From Roseovarius nubinhibens ISM (lineage in GTDB: Bacteria; Pseudomonadota; Alphaproteobacteria; Rhodobacterales; Rhodobacteraceae), in the NCBI RefSeq assembly GCF_000152625.1, contig NZ_CH724156.1, positions 1,000,966 to 1,064,965 on the forward strand: a DNA stretch of 64,000 nucleotides, read 5' to 3'. The notes beneath the pieces were generated by a model that made no database searches, was not told the origin of the DNA, and was given only the letters and a program-made list of their open reading frames with translations. A program made the translations under genes and the position numbers. Shown here piece by piece: positions 37,310 through 45,847 of this stretch (position 1 is its first letter; every line of letters starts with the position of its first letter).

Positions 37310-37507
37310 CCCGCGCCCGAAAACGCGGTCTGGACGCCGCCCAACCGCCACTTTATAACGCCCTCATGTTGCGGATAGACGCGATCATTATTCGAATTAC
37401 CTGCCCGGCGCTCTGATCCAGACGAGCCGCCGGGACAAGGCGTATGGACCTTTCCGCGCCGCCCCAGACCTGACCCTCCGACCTATCGAACCGAAGGACG
37501 CCGTCCA

Positions 37508-40417
37508 ATGTGCGCCGCTGACACCCAGACGCCCGACTACAAAGACACCCTGAACCTGCCCGAAACCGATTTCCCGATGCGCGCGGGCCTGCCCAAGCGC
37601 GAGCCGGAATGGCTCGCCCGCTGGCAAAAGCTCGACGTGTATCACCGCCTGCGTCAGGCCGAGGGGCGCAAGCCCTTCACCCTGCATGACGGCCCGCCCT
37701 ATGCCAACGGCCACCTGCATATCGGTCACGCGCTCAACAAGACGATCAAGGACATGATCGTCCGCTCGCATCAGATGATGGGCTTTGACGCGCGCTACAT
37801 CCCCGGCTGGGATTGTCACGGGCTTCCGATCGAATGGAAGATCGAGGAACAATACCGCAAGAAGGGCCGCGACAAGGATCAGGTGCCGATCAACGATTTC
37901 CGCGCCGAATGCCGCAAGTTCGCCGATGAATGGGTCGATGTGCAGCGTCAGGAATTCAAGCGTCTGGGCATCACCGGCAATTGGGAAAAACCCTATCTCA
38001 CGATGGATTTCCACGCCGAGCGGGTGATCGCCGAAGAGTTCATGAAGTTCCTGATGAACGGCACGCTCTATCAGGGGTCCAAACCCGTCATGTGGTCGCC
38101 CATCGAAAAGACCGCGCTGGCCGAGGCCGAGGTCGAGTATCACGACAAGGAAAGCTTTACCATCTGGGTGAAGTTCAAGGTCGTGAATGGCGGCGATCTC
38201 GATGGCGCACAGGTCGTCATCTGGACCACCACCCCCTGGACGATTCCGTCGAACAAGGCCGTGGTCTATGGCAAGGACATTGCCTATGGGCTCTACGAGG
38301 TCACTGGCACGCCCGACGAATGCTGGGCCAATGTCGGCGACCGCTATCTGCTGGCCGACAATCTGGCCGCCGATGTCTTTGGCCGTGCGCGTCTTGGCGA
38401 TGATCAATGGACACGCCTGCGCGACGTCACCACGGACGAGCTCGCCGGTCTCTCGCTGCAGCACCCGCTGGCCGGGGCCGAAGGCGGTGAGGGCGAATGG
38501 GATGACCTTCGCGACTTCCGCGCGGCGGAGTTCGTGACCGACACCGAAGGCACGGGTTTCGTCCATTGCGCGCCCTCGCACGGGATGGAGGAATACGAGC
38601 TCTACCGCGATCTCGGCATGCTCGAGCAGGTGATCACCTATAACGTGCTCGACGACGGGTCTTTCCGGCCCGGCCTGCCCTTCTTTGGCGGCAAATACAT
38701 CCTCAACCGCAAGGGCGGCGAGGGCGATGCCAACAAGACGGTGATCGACAAGCTGGTCGAGGTCGGCGGGCTGCTGGCGCGTGGCAAGATCAAGCACAGC
38801 TATCCGCATAGCTGGCGCTCCAAGGCGCCGGTGATCTACCGCAACACGCCGCAGTGGTTTGCCGCCATCGACAAGGTGGTGGGCGATGGGCTCGACACCC
38901 ATGGCAAGACCATCCGCGAACGCGCCCTGACCGAGATCGACAATGTGAATTGGGTGCCGCGCACCGGCCGCAACCGGCTCTATTCGATGATGGAGGCGCG
39001 CCCCGATTGGGTGCTCAGCCGTCAGCGGGCCTGGGGCGTGCCGCTCACCTGTTTCACCAAGAAAGGCGCGCTGCCCACCGAGGAGGATTTCCTGCTCCGC
39101 AACCCCGAGGTCAACGCCCGCATCGCCGAGGCCTTTGAGGTCGACGGCGCCGATGTCTGGTATCAGGACGGCGCCAAGGAACGGTTCCTCGGCGGCATCG
39201 TGAACCCCGAGGATTACGATCAGGTTTTTGACATTCTCGACGTCTGGTTTGACAGCGGCTCGACCCATGCCTTTGTGCTGCGCGACCGCGAGGACGGCAC
39301 CGAGGATGGCATCGCCGATGTCTATATGGAAGGCACCGACCAACACCGGGGCTGGTTCCATTCGTCGCTTCTGCAGTCGGTGGGCACCACCGGCCGCGCG
39401 CCCTATCGCAACGTGGTGACCCATGGCTTCACGCTCGATGAAAAGGGCCTGAAGATGTCGAAATCCATCGGCAACACCATCGTGCCGCAGCAGGTGGTCG
39501 ACCAATATGGCGCCGACATCCTGCGCCTTTGGGTGGCCCAGACCGACTATACCGCCGATCAGCGGATCGGGCCGGAGATCCTCAAAGGCACCGCCGACAG
39601 CTATCGCCGTCTGCGCAACACGGTGCGCTTCATGCTCGGCGCGCTGGCCCATTTCGACGAGAGCGACCGGGTCGAGGCCGAGGCCATGCCCGAGCTCGAA
39701 CAATGGGTGCTGCACCGTCTCGCCGAGCTCGATCACAAGGTCCGCAAGGGTTATGGCGCCTATGACTTCCAGGGCGTGTTCCAGGCGCTGTTCCAGTTCT
39801 GCACCGTCGATCTGTCGGCCTTCTATTTCGACATCCGCAAGGACGTGCTCTATTGCGATGGCGACAGCGCCGAACGCCGGGCCGCGCGCACCGTGCTCGA
39901 CCTACTGTTCCACCGTCTGACCACATGGCTCGCGCCGATCCTCGTCTTCACCATGGAAGAGGTCTGGCTGTCGCGCTTCCCCGGTGACGAGAGCTCGGTC
40001 CATCTCATCGACATGCCGGCCACCCCCGCCGATTGGCTCAACGAGCCGCTGGCGGCGAAATGGGCGCAGGTGCGTCGCGCCCGCCGTGTCGTCACCGCCG
40101 CGCTCGAAGTGCAGCGGACCGAGAAGGTCATCGGCTCGTCGCTCGAGGCGGCGCCGGTGGTGCATGTGCGCGAACCGGAAACGCTGGCGATCCTGAAATC
40201 GGTGCCGTTCGAGGATATCTGCATCACTTCGGACATCTCGCTGACCAAGGACCCGAGCCCGTCGGAAGCCTTCCGCATGCCCGAGACCGACGGCATCACC
40301 GTGGTGTTCGAGAAGGCCGAAGGCGGCAAATGTCAGCGCTGCTGGAAGATCCTGCCCGATGTCGGCACGCATAAACATGCGGACACCTGCAAACGCTGCT
40401 CGGACGCGCTGGGCTAA
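37508..40417 (+). CDS. ileS: isoleucyl-tRNA synthetase
   Basis: A 969-residue class I synthetase. HIGH motif at 71-74 in GPPYANGHLHIGH, editing domain with WTTTPWTIPSN near 238-248, KMSKS at 649-653, anticodon-binding domain, and the C-terminal zinc site C942/C945 and C961/C964. Bacterial-type IleS (mupirocin-sensitive architecture). The ATG at 37508 is preceded by a weak ribosome site. No T-box leader is seen in the upstream 190 bases. Confidence 0.97.
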   Translation: MCAADTQTPDYKDTLNLPETDFPMRAGLPKREPEWLARWQKLDVYHRLRQAEGRKPFTLHDGPPYANGHLHIGHALNKTIKDMIVRSHQMMGFDARYIPGWDCHGLPIEWKIEEQYRKKGRDKDQVPINDFRAECRKFADEWVDVQRQEFKRLGITGNWEKPYLTMDFHAERVIAEEFMKFLMNGTLYQGSKPVMWSPIEKTALAEAEVEYHDKESFTIWVKFKVVNGGDLDGAQVVIWTTTPWTIPSNKAVVYGKDIAYGLYEVTGTPDECWANVGDRYLLADNLAADVFGRARLGDDQWTRLRDVTTDELAGLSLQHPLAGAEGGEGEWDDLRDFRAAEFVTDTEGTGFVHCAPSHGMEEYELYRDLGMLEQVITYNVLDDGSFRPGLPFFGGKYILNRKGGEGDANKTVIDKLVEVGGLLARGKIKHSYPHSWRSKAPVIYRNTPQWFAAIDKVVGDGLDTHGKTIRERALTEIDNVNWVPRTGRNRLYSMMEARPDWVLSRQRAWGVPLTCFTKKGALPTEEDFLLRNPEVNARIAEAFEVDGADVWYQDGAKERFLGGIVNPEDYDQVFDILDVWFDSGSTHAFVLRDREDGTEDGIADVYMEGTDQHRGWFHSSLLQSVGTTGRAPYRNVVTHGFTLDEKGLKMSKSIGNTIVPQQVVDQYGADILRLWVAQTDYTADQRIGPEILKGTADSYRRLRNTVRFMLGALAHFDESDRVEAEAMPELEQWVLHRLAELDHKVRKGYGAYDFQGVFQALFQFCTVDLSAFYFDIRKDVLYCDGDSAERRAARTVLDLLFHRLTTWLAPILVFTMEEVWLSRFPGDESSVHLIDMPATPADWLNEPLAAKWAQVRRARRVVTAALEVQRTEKVIGSSLEAAPVVHVREPETLAILKSVPFEDICITSDISLTKDPSPSEAFRMPETDGITVVFEKAEGGKCQRCWKILPDVGTHKHADTCKRCSDALG

Positions 40418-40442
40418 GCCTCAGGCGTCACGCCACAAGATT

Positions 40443-40478
40443 AAAGCCCCCGGAGCCATGCGGCGCCGGGGGCTTTTT
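40443..40478 (+). terminator. intrinsic terminator of ileS
   Basis: An 11-bp stem AAAGCCCCCGG/CCGGGGGCTTT, 12-base loop, then T-run to 40478, 25 bases after the ileS stop. It lies just before the end of the convergent acyl-CoA synthetase gene and, with its A-run at 40443-40445, could act on both. Confidence 0.9.
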
Positions 40479-40503
40479 CATGTCTGGTTTGAAGTGGCCG
40501 AGC

Positions 40504-42393
40504 TCAGTCGGTTTTCCATTCCCAGGGCCGGGTAAAGGCACCGAGCACCCCGTTCACAGCCGCGTCATCCGCACCGTCGCCGGTCGCCTCGAGCCGCGCC
40601 ACGAGGCCGCGCTTCTTGTCGTCGATGACCTCGGCCACCCGCGCCGCAACCCCGGCCTCGGCCAGCGCCGCGTCATAGACCCGGGTGATCGCCCGCTTGC
40701 GCAGATCGGGTTTGAACACCTTGCCCACGGCGGTCTTGGGCAGCTCGTCGAGGATCTCGATATGCTTGGGCAGGGCCGCGCGTTCCTTGACATGGGTTTT
40801 GCAGATCTCGGCCAGATCGGCCTCTGTCGCTTCGGCCCCCTCGACCAGTTCGACATAGACGCAGGGCAGTTCGCCGGAATGAGCGTCGGGCTGACCGATG
40901 GCCCCGGCCATGGCGACCGCATCATGCGCCATCAGCGCCTCTTCGATCTCCGCGGGGTCGATGTTATGGCCGCCGCGAATGATCAGATCCTTGGCCCGGC
41001 CAGTGATCCAGAGATAGCCATCGCCGTCGAGCCGACCGAGATCGCCGGTGCGCAGATATTCGTCGAAATAGTAGAGATCGGCGTTTTTCTCGGCCTCGGT
41101 ATAGGTGTGGCCGGCATAGACGCCGGGGCTCGAAATGCAGATCTCGCCCACCTCGTCGGCGGCGCATTCGACCGGGCCGTTGGGAGTGTTCTTGACGATC
41201 TTCACATCCGTATGCGGGAAGGGCACCCCGACTGAGCCCACCTTCTTTTCGCCCTCGGGCGGGTTGCAGGACACAAGGCAGGTCGCCTCGGTCAGGCCAT
41301 AGCCTTCGATCACCTTCATGTTGGTCGCGCTCTCGAACCGTTTGAAGAGTTCGAGCGGCATCGGCGCGCTGCCGGAAAAGGCGTTGCGCACGGTCGAAAG
41401 GTCGGCATCCACCGGGCGCTGCATCAGGGCCGACACGGCGGTGGGCACGGTGATCACAAAACTGATTTTCCAGCGCTCGCAGAGCTTCCAGAAATTGTCG
41501 AAAACGCCATCGCCGCGATAGCCCGCAGGCGTCGGAAAGACCACATGCGCGCCGGATTTGATCATCGCCATCAAGATCACATGGCAGGCGAAAACGTGGA
41601 AGAGCGGCAGCGGGCACATGACATTGTCATGCTCGGTGAAGAGCAGTTTATGCCCGATCCAGCCATTGTAGACGAGCCCGTCATAGCGGTGCTGGGCGAC
41701 CTTGGGCATGCCGGTGGTGCCGCCGGTGTGGAAATAGGCGGCGACCCGGTCGCCGGCGCTGTCGGCGAAATCGAGGCTCTTGTTCTGGCGCGCGATTTCC
41801 TTGTTGAAATCGCGGCAATCGGCGGGGCGCGGGCCCGGCACCTTGGGCCGGATCAGCGGCACGATCCAGCTCTTGGGCGGGCTGAGGTAGCGGTTGAGGT
41901 CGATCTCGAGCACGGTTTTGACATTGGGCGCCTGGGCCGCGGCAAGGGCGGTTTTCTGGGCGATGTCGGTCTTGGGGAAGGCGCGCAGGGTGACCACGAC
42001 GCGGGCGTTGGTTTCGCGCAGGATGGCGCCGATCTGTTCGGCGTCGAGCAGCGGGTTGATCGGGTTGACGATCCCGGCCACCGCCGCGCCGATGGTGGCA
42101 ATGGCGGTTTCCATGCTGTTCGGCAGGACCAGGGCCACGACGTCGTTTTCGCCGATGCCGAGGCTGCGGAACAGGTTCGCGGCCTGACAGACCTTGGCGT
42201 GGAACTCGGACCAGCTCAGCGTTTCGGCGGGGTCCTTGGGGCCCGACATGAGCTGATAGCTGATGGCGGGGCGGTCGGGAAAGGCCTCGGCGGTGTTGCG
42301 CAGCATCTGATAGAGCGTGCGCGGGTTGTCGAGCTGATCCCAGCTGCCTTCTGCCTCGATATCGAGCACGTCCTGACGTGTCGTGAAACTCAT
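40504..42393 (-). CDS. acyl-CoA synthetase (AMP-forming)
   Basis: A 629-residue adenylate-forming enzyme activating a carboxylic acid with ATP and CoA. P-loop-like YFHTGGTTGMPKVAQ near 222-236, EGYGLTEATCLVSCNPPEG near 360, YLRTGDLGRLDGDGYLWITGRAKDLIIRGGHNIDPAEIE near 455-493, and the late catalytic Lys in PKTAVGKVFKPDLR near 566. Longer than fadD (about 560) by an N-terminal section and a C-terminal tail. Substrate (medium/long-chain or methoxy-type acid) not predictable. GGAGG precedes the ATG. Confidence 0.92.
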   Translation of the reverse strand: MSFTTRQDVLDIEAEGSWDQLDNPRTLYQMLRNTAEAFPDRPAISYQLMSGPKDPAETLSWSEFHAKVCQAANLFRSLGIGENDVVALVLPNSMETAIATIGAAVAGIVNPINPLLDAEQIGAILRETNARVVVTLRAFPKTDIAQKTALAAAQAPNVKTVLEIDLNRYLSPPKSWIVPLIRPKVPGPRPADCRDFNKEIARQNKSLDFADSAGDRVAAYFHTGGTTGMPKVAQHRYDGLVYNGWIGHKLLFTEHDNVMCPLPLFHVFACHVILMAMIKSGAHVVFPTPAGYRGDGVFDNFWKLCERWKISFVITVPTAVSALMQRPVDADLSTVRNAFSGSAPMPLELFKRFESATNMKVIEGYGLTEATCLVSCNPPEGEKKVGSVGVPFPHTDVKIVKNTPNGPVECAADEVGEICISSPGVYAGHTYTEAEKNADLYYFDEYLRTGDLGRLDGDGYLWITGRAKDLIIRGGHNIDPAEIEEALMAHDAVAMAGAIGQPDAHSGELPCVYVELVEGAEATEADLAEICKTHVKERAALPKHIEILDELPKTAVGKVFKPDLRKRAITRVYDAALAEAGVAARVAEVIDDKKRGLVARLEATGDGADDAAVNGVLGAFTRPWEWKTD

Positions 42394-42557
42394 CCTAATC
42401 TCCTCCCCTGCGCGGTCGTTGCCGCGCGATCTCTACTGCGTCCAGCATGGGCAAGCTTTTCATTCCGCGCAAGTTTTACGCAGCGTTGTCACATATGCGG
42501 GCCCCAGCATCCCATGCCAAGGGCAGATATGTGATTTCGCCCCGCGGGAATTGACTT

Positions 42558-42607
42558 GACTAAATTAGTCGGACTCTCCAGAGAGGGTTCCGAGTATTTT
42601 AGTCGGA
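42558..42607 (+). promoter_or_regulatory. putative iron-responsive operator upstream of the iron-binding protein gene
   Basis: The 13-bp perfect palindrome GACTAAATTAGTC at 42558-42570, and a second half-copy TTTAGTCGGA at 42598-42607 repeating TTAGTCGGA of the first. Located 17-66 bases before the ATG at 42624. AT-rich palindromes of this type precede iron-uptake genes in Rhodobacterales (iron-Rhodo-box/RirA-like). The assignment to a specific regulator is inference. Confidence 0.5.
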
Positions 42608-42623
42608 AAAGCAAGGAATCGCT

Positions 42624-43649
42624 ATGAACTGCCTGACTTTCGCCCGCCGTGCCAGCGCTGCTGTTGCACTGGCCGCCCTTGGCACCACCGCAATGGCCGA
42701 CGAGGTCAATGTCTATTCGAGCCGCCATTACGATTCGGACGATGCGCTCTATGCCAAGTTCACCGAGCAAACCGGCATCACCGTGAACCGCATCGAAGGC
42801 GAGGCCGACGAGCTCATCGCGCGGCTCAGCGCCGAGGGCGACAACAGCCCCGCAGATGTGTTCATCACCGTCGACATCGGCCGCATGGGCCGCGCCGAAG
42901 AGGCTGGCGTCCTGCAAGCGGTGGAGTCCGACGTGATCGCCAATGCCGTGCCCAAGCACCTGCGCGACCCGGAGAACATGTGGTTCGGCGTGTCGCAGCG
43001 CGCGCGCATCATCTTCTACGCCAAGGACCGCGTCGAGAACCCGCCGCGCAGCTATGAAGAGCTGGCCGATCCGAGCCTCAAAGGCCAGATCTGCATCCGC
43101 TCGTCCAAGAACATCTACAACCAATCGCTGCTGGCCTCGCTGATCGAAGCCAATGGCGAAGAGGCTGCCAAGGATTGGGCCGCCGGGATCGTTGCCAACA
43201 TGGCGCGTGACCCTGAAGGTGGCGACACCGATCAGCTCCGCGGTCTCGTGTCGGGCGAATGCGATATCGCCGTGGCGAACCATTATTACTTCCTGCGCGG
43301 CTACGACAAGGATGTCGAAGGTCTGACCTCGGGCATCGACGGTATTGGCTGGGTCTGGCCCAACCAGAGCGACCGTGGCGCGCATCTCAACCTCGCCGCT
43401 GCTGCGATGACGAAATCGGCCCCGAATGCCGAGGCCGCGAAAACCTTTCTCGAATTCCTAACCAGCGAATTTGCGCAGCAGCATTTCGCCAGCCAGAACA
43501 ACGAATACCCGGCGGTTCCGGGTGTGGGCCTCGACGAGGACACCGCGCGCCTGGGCTTCTTCATTCCCGACACGGCGACCAACACCGCGTCGTTCGGGGA
43601 TAATGCCGCCAAGGCACAGGCGATCTTCAACGAGGTCAACTGGAAGTAA
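42624..43649 (+). CDS. Fe(III) ABC transporter substrate-binding protein
   Basis: A 341-residue periplasmic iron-binding protein of the FbpA/FutA/AfuA type. Signal peptide 1-25 ending AMA; mature start DEVNVYSSRHYDSDD. Iron-coordinating tyrosines are expected at NHYYFLRGYDKD near 218-229. Imports ferric iron with an FbpBC-type permease/ATPase, which are not in this window, so the binding protein is orphaned from its membrane partners. Likely iron-repressed, given the upstream palindrome. A terminator follows. Confidence 0.9.
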   Translation: MNCLTFARRASAAVALAALGTTAMADEVNVYSSRHYDSDDALYAKFTEQTGITVNRIEGEADELIARLSAEGDNSPADVFITVDIGRMGRAEEAGVLQAVESDVIANAVPKHLRDPENMWFGVSQRARIIFYAKDRVENPPRSYEELADPSLKGQICIRSSKNIYNQSLLASLIEANGEEAAKDWAAGIVANMARDPEGGDTDQLRGLVSGECDIAVANHYYFLRGYDKDVEGLTSGIDGIGWVWPNQSDRGAHLNLAAAAMTKSAPNAEAAKTFLEFLTSEFAQQHFASQNNEYPAVPGVGLDEDTARLGFFIPDTATNTASFGDNAAKAQAIFNEVNWK

Positions 43650-43677
43650 GCCGCAAAAGCTTTAACGAGCAGTAAAG

Positions 43678-43706
43678 CGTCGGGGCCCTGCCCCGGCGTT
43701 TTTTTT
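43678..43706 (+). terminator. intrinsic terminator of the iron-binding protein gene
   Basis: A 9-bp stem (one G-U pair) CGTCGGGGC/GCCCCGGCG with a 3-base loop and eight T residues. Lies 29 bases past the stop. Confidence 0.9.
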
Positions 43707-43755
43707 GGTCAGCTCTTGGGGCAGGGTCTGAAAGAGGCTCAGACCTTGGGACGGC

Positions 43756-45180
43756 TCAGCTCTCGGGCAGGCGCAGTACGGCGCCGGGGTTCATGATGCC
43801 GCGCGGGTCGAGGGCGGATTTGATGGCGCGCATGGCGGCGAGCTTGGCCGGGTCGCCGTAATGTTCGAGATCGCCCACCTTGAGCCGTCCGACGCCGTGT
43901 TCGGCGCTGAACGAGCCGCCGAGCTCGGCCACCAGATCATGCAGTGCGCGCGAGATGGCGGGGGCCTCGGCGCGGTAGGCGTCGCGGCTCTCGCCCTCGG
44001 GCGGGAAGATGTTGTAATGCAGATTGCCGTCGCCGAGATGGCCAAAGCAATTGATCCGGTAGGGGCCGAGATCCGCCACCAGCGCGGCGCCGCGGCGGAT
44101 GAATTCGGGCAGCTCGCCGAGCGGCAGGGCGATGTCATGCGAGGCGATGGCGCCGATGCGGCGGTTGCCCTCGGGGATATGTTCGCGCATGTCCCAAAGC
44201 GCGTCGCGCTGGGCCTGGGACTGGGCCACCACGCCATCATGGACGAGACCGGCCTCAAAGCCTTCGGCGAAGAGCGTCTCGAGCGCCTCGGCCGGGTCGA
44301 GCCCGCGCGGCAGCCCGACTTCGATCAGCACCGACCATTCCGGCGGCTCGTCGAGCGGCTGGCGCACGTCGGGGAGGGTCTGGCGCAGGAAATCGAGCCC
44401 TTGGCGGTGGATGATCTCGAAGGCGCTCACCCCCGAGCCCATCTGCGCCTGAGCCATGTCGAGCAGCGCCAGCGCGGCATCGGGATCGCGCACCGCCATC
44501 AGCGCCGTGCCCTCGCCTGCGGGCACCGGGACGAGGCGCAGCGCGGCGGCGGTGATCACCCCGAGCGTGCCCTCGGCGCCGATCAGCAGGTTGCGCAGAT
44601 CATAGCCGGTGTTGTCCTTGCGCAGGCGTTTGAGCCCGTGCCAGATCGTGCCGTCGGGCAGCACCGCCTCGAGCCCGAGACAGAGGTCGCGGGCATTGCC
44701 ATAGCGCAGCACATTCACCCCGCCCGCATTGGTCGACAGGATGCCGCCGATCCGGGCGGTGCCCTTGGCCGCGAGGCTCAGCGGGTAGAGCCGGTCGGCC
44801 CCGGCGGCGGCGTCATGGATGTCCGACAGGATGGCGCCGGCCTCGACGATCATCGTGTTCTCGCTCGGGTGGAGGGCGCGGACGCGGGTCATCCGCTCGA
44901 GGCTCAGCACCAATGGGGCGGGGCCTTCCGGCATGACCTGTCCGCCGACCAGCCCGGTGCCGCCGCCATAGGGCACCACGCCGACGCCCGCCGCATGGGC
45001 GATGCGGAGCGTTGTGGCGACCTCTTCGGTGGAGGCGGGGGCGACGATCACCCCGGCCTGTCCCTGCCAGCGGCCACGGGGCTCTTCGACGTAATGCGGG
45101 GCCGGCTCGCGGAAGGCGGAGGCGGGGAGTTCGGCGGCGAGGCGGGCGCGGAAGGCGGGATCGGCGGGGGCAAGTGTCAT
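43756..45180 (-). CDS. FAD-linked 2-hydroxyacid dehydrogenase (GlcD/D-lactate type)
   Basis: A 474-residue flavoenzyme of the FAD_binding_4 / FAD-oxidase C family. The FAD-binding half contains VVPYGGGTGLVGGQVMPEG near 88-106 and GTARIGGILSTNAGGVNVLRYGN near 139-161. The C-terminal half holds the FGHLGDGNLHYNIFPPEG metal/substrate motif near 376 and SAEHGVGRLK near 431. Oxidises a D-2-hydroxyacid such as D-lactate, glycolate or 2-hydroxyglutarate; the exact substrate is not determined. Monocistronic, on the strand opposite to the GTA. Confidence 0.9.
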   Translation of the reverse strand: MTLAPADPAFRARLAAELPASAFREPAPHYVEEPRGRWQGQAGVIVAPASTEEVATTLRIAHAAGVGVVPYGGGTGLVGGQVMPEGPAPLVLSLERMTRVRALHPSENTMIVEAGAILSDIHDAAAGADRLYPLSLAAKGTARIGGILSTNAGGVNVLRYGNARDLCLGLEAVLPDGTIWHGLKRLRKDNTGYDLRNLLIGAEGTLGVITAAALRLVPVPAGEGTALMAVRDPDAALALLDMAQAQMGSGVSAFEIIHRQGLDFLRQTLPDVRQPLDEPPEWSVLIEVGLPRGLDPAEALETLFAEGFEAGLVHDGVVAQSQAQRDALWDMREHIPEGNRRIGAIASHDIALPLGELPEFIRRGAALVADLGPYRINCFGHLGDGNLHYNIFPPEGESRDAYRAEAPAISRALHDLVAELGGSFSAEHGVGRLKVGDLEHYGDPAKLAAMRAIKSALDPRGIMNPGAVLRLPES

Positions 45181-45496
45181 GACAAATTTCTAGCCAGATC
45201 ACCGCGGGTTGGAAAGCCAGAACTATGGCGAAATGGAGGGTCGGTTTTGCGTCGGTATCACGGCGGCAGGACGGCGGTGCGCCTTGGCCGAAAACGCCCC
45301 GAAATGTCCTGTCGGCAGCACGTCGGTATCGCGTCGGTATTACGACAGTGTGGATTTTGGGCCGTTCGAGACCGTCCCAAAACCCCGGCCCAGCCCCAGC
45401 GCCGCCCAGCGTACGGAGGGTTAACAAAATCCTGACGCCTGAGGGGGAGGCTGATCCCACTGAACGCTCCGAAGCAACAGGAGGCGACGAACAGGC
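45181..45496. promoter_or_regulatory. upstream region of the GTA cluster
   Basis: A 316-base gap between the leftward oxidase gene and GTA g1. The left two thirds hold the third dispersed ATACCGAC repeat. Near 45420 lies GGTTAACAAAATCCTGACG, which has one GTTAAC half but not the full TTAA-N7-TTAA of a CtrA site. No strong -35/-10 pair is seen, fitting the idea that GTA promoters need a dedicated activator (GafA in Rhodobacter capsulatus), whose gene is not in this window. Confidence 0.5.
45249..45360 (-). repeat. dispersed ATACCGAC intergenic repeat, copy 3 (longest)
   Basis: On the minus strand: CACACTGTCGTAATACCGAC, then GATACCGACGTGCTGCCGACAG, GACATTTCGGGG, and a second block CCGTCCTGCCGCCGTGATACCGACGC. 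Shares ordered phrases with the copies at 6393-6450 and 33195-33243 but is about twice as long. Confidence 0.7.
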
Positions 45497-45847
45497 ATGA
45501 CGACACAGGCATATGGCGATGACGGGTTGGGGCTCAGCACCTCGATCCGGCGGCTGGAGCAACAGCTCAGCGACATGACCCGGGACCTGGAACGGATACA
45601 GAGCAAGCTGCGCGACGGGCCGCCCGAAATCCTGGGCAACTCGGGGCGGTTGATTTCGGACATACGGCAATGGTTGCGCATTGCCTTTGAAGCGGAGGCG
45701 GACCTTGAAAGACGCAAGACACGAGACACAGACACCAGTGCCGCAACGGCGCTCGACCTCGACGCAGCACGGCATTCGATCGGGTGCCGATTGGATCGCC
45801 TCCGGCGGGCCTGTGCGGCAGGAGAGGTTCCTCAACAGCCTGAGTGA
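45497..45847 (+). CDS. GTA small terminase subunit (g1)
   Basis: A 116-residue protein with an N-terminal coiled coil (STSIRRLEQQLSDMTRDLERIQSKL) and a helical centre. Position and sequence match g1 of the RcGTA cluster, reported as the small terminase that recruits DNA to the packaging motor. Start ATG at 45497 with AGGAGG about 15 bases upstream. Overlaps the large terminase start by more than 100 bases in another frame. First gene of the cluster. Confidence 0.85.
   Translation: MTTQAYGDDGLGLSTSIRRLEQQLSDMTRDLERIQSKLRDGPPEILGNSGRLISDIRQWLRIAFEAEADLERRKTRDTDTSAATALDLDAARHSIGCRLDRLRRACAAGEVPQQPE

Noticed and set aside
37310-37507. T-box leader before ileS
   Set aside because: No specifier/antiterminator elements or terminator hairpin are visible; T-boxes are not usual in this group.
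45420-45440. CtrA binding site upstream of the GTA cluster
   Set aside because: Only one TTAA half-site is present; the second half reads TGAC instead of TTAA.
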